6,320 nucleotides of DNA, from NCBI GenBank assembly GCA_007136595.1, contig SLGQ01000183.1:1-6320 (forward strand), read 5' to 3'. The notes below the pieces were generated by a model. It worked only from the letters and a program-made list of their open reading frames with translations, did no database searches and was not told the DNA's origin. This document shows positions 1 to 5,941 of the stretch, in pieces; the stretch's first letter is position 1, and every line of letters starts with the position of its first letter. A program made the position numbers and the translations under genes. Source of the DNA: Candidatus Sumerlaeota bacterium. Lineage in GTDB: Bacteria > UBP6 > UBA1177.

Positions 1-166
1 AGTCTTCTTTGTCAAGTTCCGTTGAAAAAGAGCGGAATATTCTTCCTTGAAAATATATAAGAGTATTGATTTTGTTCTTCCCTTCTACGCTGTTAACTTC
101 AGTCTGAATATGATATGTCTTATTTCTGTGTTCAATGTTTGAGTTGAATCCGGGGAATACGAACAT
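1..166 (-). CDS. Conserved protein with PGFN/YHIQTE N-terminal domain, partial (C-terminal part off the left edge)
   Basis: Only the first 55 residues are in the window. The protein starts MFVFPGFNSNIEHRNK and continues with YHIQTE (residues 18-23) and TLIYFQGRIF (35-44). From memory, this resembles the N-terminus of a family of uncharacterised bacterial proteins in deltaproteobacteria and acidobacteria (pattern PGFNxN...YHVQTED...GGxIL); its biochemical function is unknown to me and I assign none. The ATG at 164-166 overlaps the rpoZ stop as TGATG. No convincing Shine-Dalgarno sequence precedes it, so translation is probably coupled to rpoZ. There is no signal peptide or membrane segment in the visible part, so a cytoplasmic location is likely. 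The frame is open to the left edge. The start and reading frame are well supported; the family assignment rests on pattern memory. Confidence 0.7.
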   Translation of the reverse strand, partial: MFVFPGFNSNIEHRNKTYHIQTEVNSVEGKNKINTLIYFQGRIFRSFSTELDKED

Positions 167-432
167 CAGTCTTCGCTGCTTGACCTTATATACCTGCTGA
201 TCCTTCTACGGCGGCGATGGAATTTTCTTGTTTTTGCTTCAATTTTCCGCAAAGAAATTTTGCCTGCACTCACTTCACGAAGAGCAACGATAGGTTCTTT
301 GTTGCCCCTTGTGTTAAGAATAAGCGGTTCCGCTCCTTCAAGAAGCTGCCTAGTCCTTTTTGCTGCAAGAATTATTAATTCAAGCCTATTTGGAACTTTT
401 TCGAGACAATCTTCAACAGTTACTCGTGCCAT
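166..432 (-). CDS. rpoZ: DNA-directed RNA polymerase omega subunit
   Basis: The 88-residue product is the omega subunit, a small non-catalytic subunit that binds beta-prime and helps assemble and stabilise core RNA polymerase; in many bacteria it also contributes to a ppGpp site. The N-terminus MARVTVEDCLEKVPNRLELI is the standard start, followed by LAAKRTRQLLEGAEPLI (residues 22-38) and the conserved IVALREVSAGKIS (48-60). The tail is unusually basic, with five consecutive Arg at 73-77. The frame opens further upstream to 495, but the ATG at 430-432 is chosen because it matches the family start and has GGAGG eight or so bases before it; an earlier start would also lie upstream of the predicted transcription start. 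The gene is followed immediately by a coupled gene of unknown function (TGATG overlap). It is transcribed divergently from gpsA. Confidence 0.95.
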   Translation of the reverse strand: MARVTVEDCLEKVPNRLELIILAAKRTRQLLEGAEPLILNTRGNKEPIVALREVSAGKISLRKIEAKTRKFHRRRRRISRYIRSSSED

Positions 433-472
433 AAAATTTTCCTCCAGTGTACAAAAAAAGAACACGGCAGGA

Positions 473-500
473 ATTATACCTGTAAGTGAAATCAAATCAA
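473..500 (-). promoter_or_regulatory. Predicted sigma70-type promoter of rpoZ
   Basis: On the minus strand TTGATT (495-500) and a perfect TATAAT (473-478) are separated by 16 bp. Transcription would begin near 466, giving a leader of about 34 bases before the rpoZ ATG at 432. The stretch just upstream (501-540) is made of A- and T-tracts and could act as an UP element. Prediction from consensus match only. Confidence 0.7.
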
Positions 501-540
501 TAAAAAACTTTTAAAAACTTTTAAAGATGTTTTTTTTTAA
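501..540. promoter_or_regulatory. A/T-tract block with a short tandem repeat between the divergent promoters
   Basis: This block contains a tandem copy of TTAAAAACTT-type sequence (about 503-522) and a run of nine T (530-538), with almost no G or C. It sits directly upstream of the -35 of the rpoZ promoter, where phased A-tracts often act as an UP element or intrinsic bend. No protein-binding palindrome is convincing. The function is inference. Confidence 0.35.
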
Positions 541-562
541 GATGCTAACAAAAATTCCGGTG

Positions 563-568
563 TATAAT
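563..568 (+). promoter_or_regulatory. Possible distal -10 element for the gpsA-dapB operon
   Basis: A perfect TATAAT lies at 563-568, preceded by TG. No good -35 hexamer is found 16-18 bp upstream (about 539-546). If used, transcription would start near 575 and the transcript would include the upstream reading frame at 625-738. It is weaker overall than the promoter at 598-626. Confidence 0.35.
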
Positions 569-597
569 AACTGTAGAGAGAAGATTTTTTATCTTAA

Positions 598-626
598 TTG
601 ACTTATAAAAAAGAGGTGAATAGAAT
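598..626 (+). promoter_or_regulatory. Predicted main promoter of the gpsA-dapB operon
   Basis: TTGACT (598-603) and TAGAAT (621-626) are separated by 17 bp, the ideal sigma70 spacing, each one mismatch from consensus. The expected start is near 633, about 26 bases before the gpsA ATG. The resulting transcript keeps the gpsA Shine-Dalgarno sequence (646-654) but begins after the alternative ATG at 625. Prediction from consensus only. Confidence 0.6.
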
Positions 627-738
627 GATTCGTCGAAAATGTTTTAAGAGGTGGTTCGATGAGTATGAAAATTGGTGTTGTTTCCGGTGGCAGTTGGGGA
701 ACTGCTATTGCCGGGCTTCTTGCCGGAAAGAATTTTGA
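625..738 (+). other. Upstream overlapping reading frame of 37 codons with its own Shine-Dalgarno sequence
   Basis: ATG at 625 follows AAGAGGTG (611-618) at good spacing and opens a 37-codon frame ending with TGA at 736-738. The frame overlaps the first 80 bases of gpsA out of frame. The predicted peptide begins MIRRKCFKRWFDEYENWCC and is rich in Cys, Arg and Trp; most of it is simply gpsA sequence in another frame, so a functional peptide is unlikely. If a transcript from the distal -10 (563-568) exists, ribosomes starting here would pass over the gpsA start and could lower its translation. Listed as a possible leader element, not as a confident gene. Confidence 0.2.
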
Positions 739-1678
739 TGTAAATATCTGGGCGAGGGAAAGTGAAGTAGTTGAAGCCATTAATTTGCAGAACGAAAACA
801 CTCTTTTTCTTCCCGGCATCAAACTTCCGGCAAATTTAAGTGCCAGCAATGAAATAAAGGATGCAGTATATTCAAAAGATGTTGTTGTTTTTACAACACC
901 CTCTCAATTTTTGAGAAAATCTTTTGCCGAAACAGCTTACATGATGTCTCCGGGAACTTTCATAGTGATCGCTTCCAAAGGTATAGAAAACGGAACTCTT
1001 AAACTGATGAATCAAATCGCTGAAGAGGTTTTGCCCGCTTCACTCCATAAAAACATTTTTGTAATATCAGGTCCAACTTTTGCCAGAGAACTTGCTGTAA
1101 AGATGCCCACTCTTGCAGTTGTAGCGGGATATAACACACAGGCTATGCAGACAGTTCAGAATATTTTTAATACTGAGTATTTCAGGATATACCGTTCAAA
1201 CGATGTTACAGGTGTAGAGTTGGGAGGAGCTTTGAAAAACATCATTGCTATCGCTGTAGGTATTCTCGAAGGGTTCGGTATGGGAAAAAACACTCAGGCA
1301 GCGTTGATCACAAGATCGATTGCAGAAATAACAAGGCTTGTAATAAAAATGGGTGGCAACCCGCTTACAATTTCAGGACTTTCGGGAGTGGGGGATCTTA
1401 TCTTGACATGTACAGGTGATTTAAGTCGAAACCGTCAGGTTGGAATTCGTCTGGGACAGGGTGAAAAAATAGATGATATTATAAAAAGTATGAAGATGGT
1501 TGCTGAAGGGGTTTCAACGACAGCTTCTGCTCACGGTCTTGCAAAAAAAGTTATGGTGGATATGCCTATTACTGAAACTTTGTATAAAGTTCTTTACGAA
1601 AATGCTGATGTCAGAGAAAGTTTCGGAGCACTGATGTCAAGAAGTCTTAAAGATGAATTAAATACATTCGGAGGATAA
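659..1678 (+). CDS. gpsA: NAD(P)H-dependent glycerol-3-phosphate dehydrogenase
   Basis: This cytoplasmic enzyme reduces dihydroxyacetone phosphate to sn-glycerol 3-phosphate, the backbone for phospholipid synthesis. The 339 residues match the usual family length. The N-terminal Rossmann domain shows SGGSWGTA (residues 9-16), LFLPGIKLP (49-57), SKGIE (106-110) and SGPTFARE (137-144). The C-terminal helical catalytic domain shows ELGGALKNIIAIAVG (187-201), with K193 as the expected catalytic lysine, then GVGDLILTC (243-251) and SRNR (256-259). One oddity is Ser9 where the first glycine of the GxGxWG dinucleotide-binding motif usually lies. The ATG at 659 is preferred over a second in-frame ATG at 665 because GAGG at 648-651 stands seven bases before it. 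dapB follows after 5 bp, so the two are co-transcribed from the divergent spacer shared with rpoZ. Confidence 0.97.
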   Translation: MSMKIGVVSGGSWGTAIAGLLAGKNFDVNIWARESEVVEAINLQNENTLFLPGIKLPANLSASNEIKDAVYSKDVVVFTTPSQFLRKSFAETAYMMSPGTFIVIASKGIENGTLKLMNQIAEEVLPASLHKNIFVISGPTFARELAVKMPTLAVVAGYNTQAMQTVQNIFNTEYFRIYRSNDVTGVELGGALKNIIAIAVGILEGFGMGKNTQAALITRSIAEITRLVIKMGGNPLTISGLSGVGDLILTCTGDLSRNRQVGIRLGQGEKIDDIIKSMKMVAEGVSTTASAHGLAKKVMVDMPITETLYKVLYENADVRESFGALMSRSLKDELNTFGG

Positions 1679-1683
1679 ATAAA

Positions 1684-2424
1684 ATGGTGAAAGTTCTGCT
1701 TTTCGGTGCCGGTGGCAAAATGGGAAAGGCTGTAAATTCCCTTAAAGATAACTATGCCGGGTTTGATGTCACTTTTTCTGTGGATGAACGGGAAGGTTTT
1801 TTGCCGATCGAAGATGTTCGTCCCGATGAAGTGGATGCTGTAATTGATATAAGCTCTCCTGAAGGTTTCAGAAAAATACTTGGCTGGTCTGTTGCAAATA
1901 AAAAGCCTATTGTTTCAGGAACAACAGGTTTGGAACCGGATGACAGTGATTTAATTGAAAAGGCTGCTGATACGATCCCGGTACTCCATACATCAAATTT
2001 AAGCAGAGGGGTAAATATACTTTATGATATTTTACAAAGAGCGGCAAAACTTACATTTGATGCCGATATTGAGATCATCGAAGTTCACCACAACAAAAAG
2101 AAAGATGCCCCTTCAGGCACAGCTCTTGAGCTTGGAAGGATCATTGAAAATGGACAGTTGGCAAAAAATCTTGAACCAATTCATGGAAGATCGGGAATAA
2201 CAGGAGAAAGGTCTTTCAAAGAGATAGGATATCACAGTATAAGGTGTGGAGATGTGCCGGGTGAACATACTGTAATATTTGCTTTTGAAGGAGAGAGAAT
2301 AGAGCTGACACATCGTGCGTTGACAAGAGATATTTTTGCAAGAGGAGCGATCGAAGCAGCTTTGTTCATTTCTGATAAACTGCCGGGTAAATATTCTATG
2401 CAGGATCTTGTAGAGGGGCGGTGA
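1684..2424 (+). CDS. dapB: 4-hydroxy-tetrahydrodipicolinate reductase
   Basis: DapB catalyses the NAD(P)H-dependent reduction of 4-hydroxy-tetrahydrodipicolinate to tetrahydrodipicolinate in the diaminopimelate pathway, supplying lysine and peptidoglycan cross-link precursors in the cytoplasm. The nucleotide-binding loop is GAGGKMG (residues 8-14); SGTTG (78-82) and SNLSRGVN (104-111) follow. The signature EVHHNKKKDAPSGTA lies at 133-147 and carries the expected catalytic His (H135) and Lys (K139). GDVPGEH (189-195) and ELTHRALTRDIFARGA (207-222) complete the family pattern. At 246 residues it is shorter than the E. coli enzyme (273) but typical of the shorter forms in other phyla. The start has GGAGG at 1670-1674, embedded in the last codons of gpsA, nine bases upstream. 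The stop is only 5 bp from the stop of the convergent NYN gene. Confidence 0.97.
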   Translation: MVKVLLFGAGGKMGKAVNSLKDNYAGFDVTFSVDEREGFLPIEDVRPDEVDAVIDISSPEGFRKILGWSVANKKPIVSGTTGLEPDDSDLIEKAADTIPVLHTSNLSRGVNILYDILQRAAKLTFDADIEIIEVHHNKKKDAPSGTALELGRIIENGQLAKNLEPIHGRSGITGERSFKEIGYHSIRCGDVPGEHTVIFAFEGERIELTHRALTRDIFARGAIEAALFISDKLPGKYSMQDLVEGR

Positions 2425-2429
2425 ACTGG

Positions 2430-3239
2430 TTACGGCTGTTTTGATTTAGGTTTCAATCTTACAAAAACATCGCTCGGACCTTCCTTTTCACTGAAACGGA
2501 TCTCAAAGTGGTTCCTGTAAAATTTTAAAAGTTGACTGAGTTGCCTGAATCCGTATGTTCTCGGGTCAAAACCGGGATCGAGCTGGTTAAGATAGTTCCC
2601 GAATGCTCCAAGATGTATCCAGTCTGCTTCACCCGCCATAATGAAAGCTTCTTTTAAAAGAGGTACGGGATTGGGTTTTTTTGCACATTCACAATCACTT
2701 TTCTTTTTCTTGTCTTTTCCATTGGCTTCTTTATTTGTTGCACCGCTTTCGGCGACAATTTCCCTTTCCTCAAGTTCTTCATCGCTCAATTCAAGATTTT
2801 CTGTGTAAATAAAAAGGTTGCATGCGTTGACAAAAGGTTTCGGGGTAAGATTTTTTCCTATTCCGATAACATTCAATCCTTCTTCTCTTATCCTTGTAGC
2901 TAAACGGGTATAATCGCTGTCAGAGCTTACCAGACAAAAAGTGTCAACAACACCGGAATGAAGAATGTCCATTGAGTCTATTATCATAGAACTGTCAGTA
3001 GAGTTTTTTCCTACTGTGTATCTGAATTGCTGAATAGGTTGAACAGCGTGGTTGTTAAGAGCTTCTTTCCAACTTTTCATCTGAGGGGTTGTCCAATCTC
3101 CATATATCCTTCTTATGGTGATGTTTCCATATTTTGCAGCTTCAGCAAGGATTTTTCCTATCAATGAAGGTTGAGCATTGTCGCCGTCAATGAGAACGGC
3201 AACTTTTTTTAATGGTGAATAATTGTTTTTAGATGGCAT
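2430..3239 (-). CDS. NYN-domain ribonuclease-like protein with C-terminal LOTUS (OST-HTH) domain
   Basis: The 269-residue protein has two recognisable parts. The NYN (LabA/DUF88, PIN-like) domain spans about residues 10-145: VLIDGDN (15-21) with D18 and D20, TDSSMIIDSMDIL (81-93) with D82, and LVSSDSDYTRLATRIREEG (103-121) with D107 and D109. These acidic residues are the expected metal-binding set of a PIN-fold nuclease. It ends with GIGK and PFVNACNLFIY (135-145). A charged linker (150-190, including KDKKKK) leads to a LOTUS/OST-HTH-like winged helix (about 191-248: LLKEAFI, HLGAFGNYLNQLDPGFDPRTYGF taken in parts, LLKFY), a fold that binds RNA. The likely role is RNA cleavage or binding; the substrate is unknown. 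The ATG at 3237-3239 has AGGAGG four bases upstream. There is no signal peptide. It is the last gene of the leftward cluster, 30 bp after the propeller gene. Confidence 0.88.
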   Translation of the reverse strand: MPSKNNYSPLKKVAVLIDGDNAQPSLIGKILAEAAKYGNITIRRIYGDWTTPQMKSWKEALNNHAVQPIQQFRYTVGKNSTDSSMIIDSMDILHSGVVDTFCLVSSDSDYTRLATRIREEGLNVIGIGKNLTPKPFVNACNLFIYTENLELSDEELEEREIVAESGATNKEANGKDKKKKSDCECAKKPNPVPLLKEAFIMAGEADWIHLGAFGNYLNQLDPGFDPRTYGFRQLSQLLKFYRNHFEIRFSEKEGPSDVFVRLKPKSKQP

Positions 3240-3269
3240 ATTTCCTCCTGTTTTAGGAATAAACCCGAA

Positions 3270-5897
3270 TTAAAAAATAACGGAGCAGCCTGTTCCTTTG
3301 GCTCTCGGTCCGGATATCGAATCTTCGTGATCATCATCTGTTGTATCATGATCTGTGTCAACTTCGATATCTCCAGTGTCTCCAGTGTCTCCAGTGTCTC
3401 CGGTGTCTCCTGTGTCTCCTGTGTCTCCTGTGTCTCCTGTGTCTCCTGTGTCTCCTGTGTCTCCTGTGTCTCCAGTATCTTCAACACCTTTGCCGGTAAG
3501 TGATATTTTAATTTCAGGTTGTTCGGGGAGAAAACCGATTTCAATGTCAGCGTCATGAACACCTGTGGTTTTAGGTCTGAACCGTGCTCTTATTGAACAG
3601 AAAGTCCCGGCATCTAAAACCGCATTGTTCGCACATGCAAATGGTTGCCCGATGTTGTCTGCAAAAAAGTTGACAGTATCTGATAACAGCAAAAATGAAA
3701 ATGTAACCGGCTTTAGACCTTTGTTCCAAATTTTTATATTGGTATAAGGAGTTTGCTGATCAACCGTTTCATTGCCGAAATCGATATCATCCGGATCAAC
3801 TTCAATGGAAATACCTTCAGGTGCCGGCTTAAGGTCAGGAGATATTCTTATAAGAAGTGTGTCTGAATCATTTTTGCTTTCACCAACTACTCCTGGAATG
3901 GAATTGGACCTTGTAAAACCTGTTGCCACAGGATTGCCGTACACATCGAAATCTATGGCAAAAAGCCTGTCTTCGTCGCTGCCGCCTACAAAAGTTGAAG
4001 CAACAAGGGCTGTGAGGTCAAGTGTAAATTTGGAAATAAACCCATCCCAATTGCCGCCTCTTTGTGTCTGGTAAACATCACTTGTAACCGGAAAATTGTC
4101 GGAACTTGTAAAACCTGCGGCATAGATATAGCCATCAGGGGAAACTGCAAGACTTTTAATGTCATCCTGATCGGTTGTTCCTCCACTTCCAAGGTATGTG
4201 CATGCTTCAAGATCGCTGAGATCACTTGAAAATTTTGCAATGTATCCGTAAGTCCTCCATGATCCTGTGCTGGTTCTTGTGCTTGCTGTTGTCTGATATG
4301 CCCCTTCAGTTACCGGGAAACCGTCATTGGGTTGACTGTAAGTGGCACCTCCGATGTAAACTTTTCCGCTTCCATCAGTTGTTACGGCATACCCGTATTT
4401 TGTAAAATTCCCGCCGAGGTATGAGAAATTAAGCAAATCCATGTTAGCGTGGTTGAATCTGGCAATGAAAGCGTCTCCTACACCTGCCGCAGGTTTAAAA
4501 TCAGGCTCAAAAACACCTGTAGTGCCGAGGTTTGACGATCCTGCAATTCCTGTCACATAAAGTCCGTTTACATTAACAGCTAAAGCCATTCCTCTGTCAT
4601 TTCCGCTTCCACCTATTATGTTTGCTCCTCTTAGCGTAGTAAGATCGTTGGAAAAAGAAGCAACAAAAATATCATACCCGTTTCCGCTGAACGATCCAGC
4701 TCCGGGAAGATCATTACTGGTTGAGTCTCCTGTAATAAATATGTTTCCCAAAGGTCCCGCAGTGATTGCTCTTGCCCTGTCAACTCCGCTGCCACCATAG
4801 TAAGTTGATGCTTCAAGCACAAGGTTTTCATTGAACTTTGCAATAAAAGCCGATGCATCACCTGCTTTTTCCGAGCCGTCAGTTACAGGAAGATCTTCAG
4901 AATAAGTTGCACTTGTTAAAAAAACAGAGTTGCCGTGAGAAGCAAGTCCGGTAAAATAAATTCTACCCATATTTGTCCAGGGATCGTCTTCACCCGAGTT
5001 GGTTCCGCACTCACTTCTGTCTCCGCCAAAATATGTAGCAGCTTTTAAAATAGTTGCAGTTCGGTTGAATCTTAACAAAATACAGTCGGGGAGATTGTTT
5101 ATCCCTTCGTATTCACTTCCATCAGTGACAGGAAAATCCGATGATCTTGTCGCTCCGGCAATAACAATATCCCCGTTTTGAGCAACAGTAATTGCAACGG
5201 TGTCATCATAATTGTTCCCGCCTGTCATAACTCCGCTTAAAAGAGGATCTATCACTAAAGTATAATGCGGATCAAAGTCACCTACATTGAATCCGTAACT
5301 GTTGCCGTTTATTTCATACTCAACCGGAACATCAACTTTCTTGTTTCCAATTTCCTGCCAGGCAACAGGAGGAGTAAATGATGCAATGCCGGAATCAGTG
5401 TGTACCAGAAGTTTTCCTTCATAAAGGCTTAGCATGGAAGAATCTTTCACAGTAACTTTAATGTTTCCTGGGTTTCCGCCCGGAGAAACGAAAAACAGTT
5501 TTTCAAAGCTATTGTATTTTGCTTCCAGAGTTAAAGAAACATTATCAGTGATCCTTTCAAAACCTATTGCCGAATATGACGGGATACCGTTAAAGACAGC
5601 ATTGCTGCCTTTATAGATATTGACAATGGTGTCCGATCTTAAAATGCCCACAGGTTGAGATACCTGAACGCCTTCAAACCTTTCCGTAAAAACAGCTCCT
5701 CCTACTGAATAGGTAATTTCTCCGTCATGAGTTACAAAAGCACTTCCTCCGGGAACAGACACAGAGTACAATATTCCGTAAGGATGTTGTCCCTCATTTT
5801 TTACGAAGGGGATGTTTGTATGAGAAAACCCTGCCCCGTAAATGTTTAAACAGTGTATGACTGAAAAAATCAGTGCGACAAAAACTTTCTTTTTCAT
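3270..5897 (-). CDS. Exported seven-repeat SBBP beta-propeller protein with TGD-repeat tail
   Basis: The 875-residue product starts with a Sec signal peptide, MKKKVFVALIFSVIHCLNIY, with likely cleavage near residues 22-23. Residues 30-218 match the N-terminal domain common in SBBP proteins (FVKNEGQ at 31-37, FVSPGGNPGNIKV at 136-148, TLVIDPLL at 213-220). About 221-690 contain seven degenerate SBBP repeats (T-Y-x-GG...G-x-x-SxDFPVT), which suggests a seven-blade propeller. About 695-804 resemble an Ig-like 'choice-of-anchor D' domain with the paired cysteines C754 and C767 and a closing SLTGKG. Then come twelve TGD triplets (808-843), an Asp/His-rich stretch and the end GTGCSVIF (Cys871). No lipobox, terminal membrane helix or LPXTG is seen. 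The ATG at 5895-5897 is chosen over an in-frame ATG at 5949-5951 because GGAGG lies six bases before it and it starts the signal peptide. Function is unknown; a surface or secreted adhesive or structural role is inference. Confidence 0.88.
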   Translation of the reverse strand: MKKKVFVALIFSVIHCLNIYGAGFSHTNIPFVKNEGQHPYGILYSVSVPGGSAFVTHDGEITYSVGGAVFTERFEGVQVSQPVGILRSDTIVNIYKGSNAVFNGIPSYSAIGFERITDNVSLTLEAKYNSFEKLFFVSPGGNPGNIKVTVKDSSMLSLYEGKLLVHTDSGIASFTPPVAWQEIGNKKVDVPVEYEINGNSYGFNVGDFDPHYTLVIDPLLSGVMTGGNNYDDTVAITVAQNGDIVIAGATRSSDFPVTDGSEYEGINNLPDCILLRFNRTATILKAATYFGGDRSECGTNSGEDDPWTNMGRIYFTGLASHGNSVFLTSATYSEDLPVTDGSEKAGDASAFIAKFNENLVLEASTYYGGSGVDRARAITAGPLGNIFITGDSTSNDLPGAGSFSGNGYDIFVASFSNDLTTLRGANIIGGSGNDRGMALAVNVNGLYVTGIAGSSNLGTTGVFEPDFKPAAGVGDAFIARFNHANMDLLNFSYLGGNFTKYGYAVTTDGSGKVYIGGATYSQPNDGFPVTEGAYQTTASTRTSTGSWRTYGYIAKFSSDLSDLEACTYLGSGGTTDQDDIKSLAVSPDGYIYAAGFTSSDNFPVTSDVYQTQRGGNWDGFISKFTLDLTALVASTFVGGSDEDRLFAIDFDVYGNPVATGFTRSNSIPGVVGESKNDSDTLLIRISPDLKPAPEGISIEVDPDDIDFGNETVDQQTPYTNIKIWNKGLKPVTFSFLLLSDTVNFFADNIGQPFACANNAVLDAGTFCSIRARFRPKTTGVHDADIEIGFLPEQPEIKISLTGKGVEDTGDTGDTGDTGDTGDTGDTGDTGDTGDTGDTGDTGDIEVDTDHDTTDDDHEDSISGPRAKGTGCSVIF
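3369..3476. repeat. Tandem 9-bp repeat, 12 units, encoding (Thr-Gly-Asp)12
   Basis: Twelve exact-length 9-bp units run without interruption. On the plus strand, units 5-11 (3405-3467) are seven identical copies of GTCTCCTGT. Units 2, 3 and 12 end in AGT, unit 4 in GGT, and unit 1 begins ATC. All differences are synonymous in the propeller gene's frame. The homogeneous core with variant ends is the expected trace of recent slippage or unequal crossover. Because the unit is nine bases, copy-number change keeps the frame and only lengthens or shortens the spacer. The repeat has no stop in several other frames, which produces spurious open frames on both strands. Confidence 0.97.
3828..5237 (-). 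repeat. Seven degenerate SBBP protein repeats (propeller blades) within the exported protein
   Basis: Counting from the signal-peptide Met, the blades begin at about residues 223, 287, 363, 424, 491, 566 and 634, marked by the motif T-Y/F-x-G-G or its variants (TYFGG, TYYGG, NIIGG, SYLGG, TYLGS, TFVGG). Each has a mid-blade GxIxxxGxTxS and, in blades 1, 5 and 6, DFPVT or FPVT. Spacing is 56-76 residues, irregular at blades 2 and 5, which carry insertions. DNA identity between blades is low, so this is an old protein-level repeat, not a recent DNA duplication. Confidence 0.75.
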
Positions 5898-5941
5898 GGT
5901 AAACCTCCAAGTTGTGCAACTAAACTTAGCATAATTCCGAT

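Noticed and set aside
581..595. Inverted repeat AAGAT-N5-ATCTT upstream of the gpsA promoter as an operator
   Set aside because: Only a 5-bp arm in very AT-rich sequence; easily expected by chance, with no second copy nearby.
3237..3272. Possible read-through fusion: the NYN start is in the same frame as the propeller gene, separated by one TAA and ten codons
   Set aside because: An in-frame relation has a one-in-three chance. A strong AGGAGG precedes the NYN start, and fusing an exported protein to an RNA nuclease makes no functional sense.
3369..3476. CRISPR array or direct-repeat array
   Set aside because: The units are 9 bp, contiguous and without spacers, and lie in frame in a coding region.
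3355..3558. Plus-strand open frame with a Val-Ser-Pro repeat
   Set aside because: It is the 9-bp repeat of the propeller gene read on the other strand; the repeat has no stops in that frame. There is no independent start signal or family match.
3209..3562. Minus-strand open frame with a Glu-Thr-Gln repeat overlapping the end of the propeller gene and the start of the NYN gene
   Set aside because: A shifted-frame shadow of the same 9-bp repeat, overlapping two well-supported genes.
5898..5941. Separate promoter for the propeller gene between rimI and its start
   Set aside because: The best pair, TTGCAA with a TAAGTT hexamer 17 bp downstream, is too poor in the -10 element to call.
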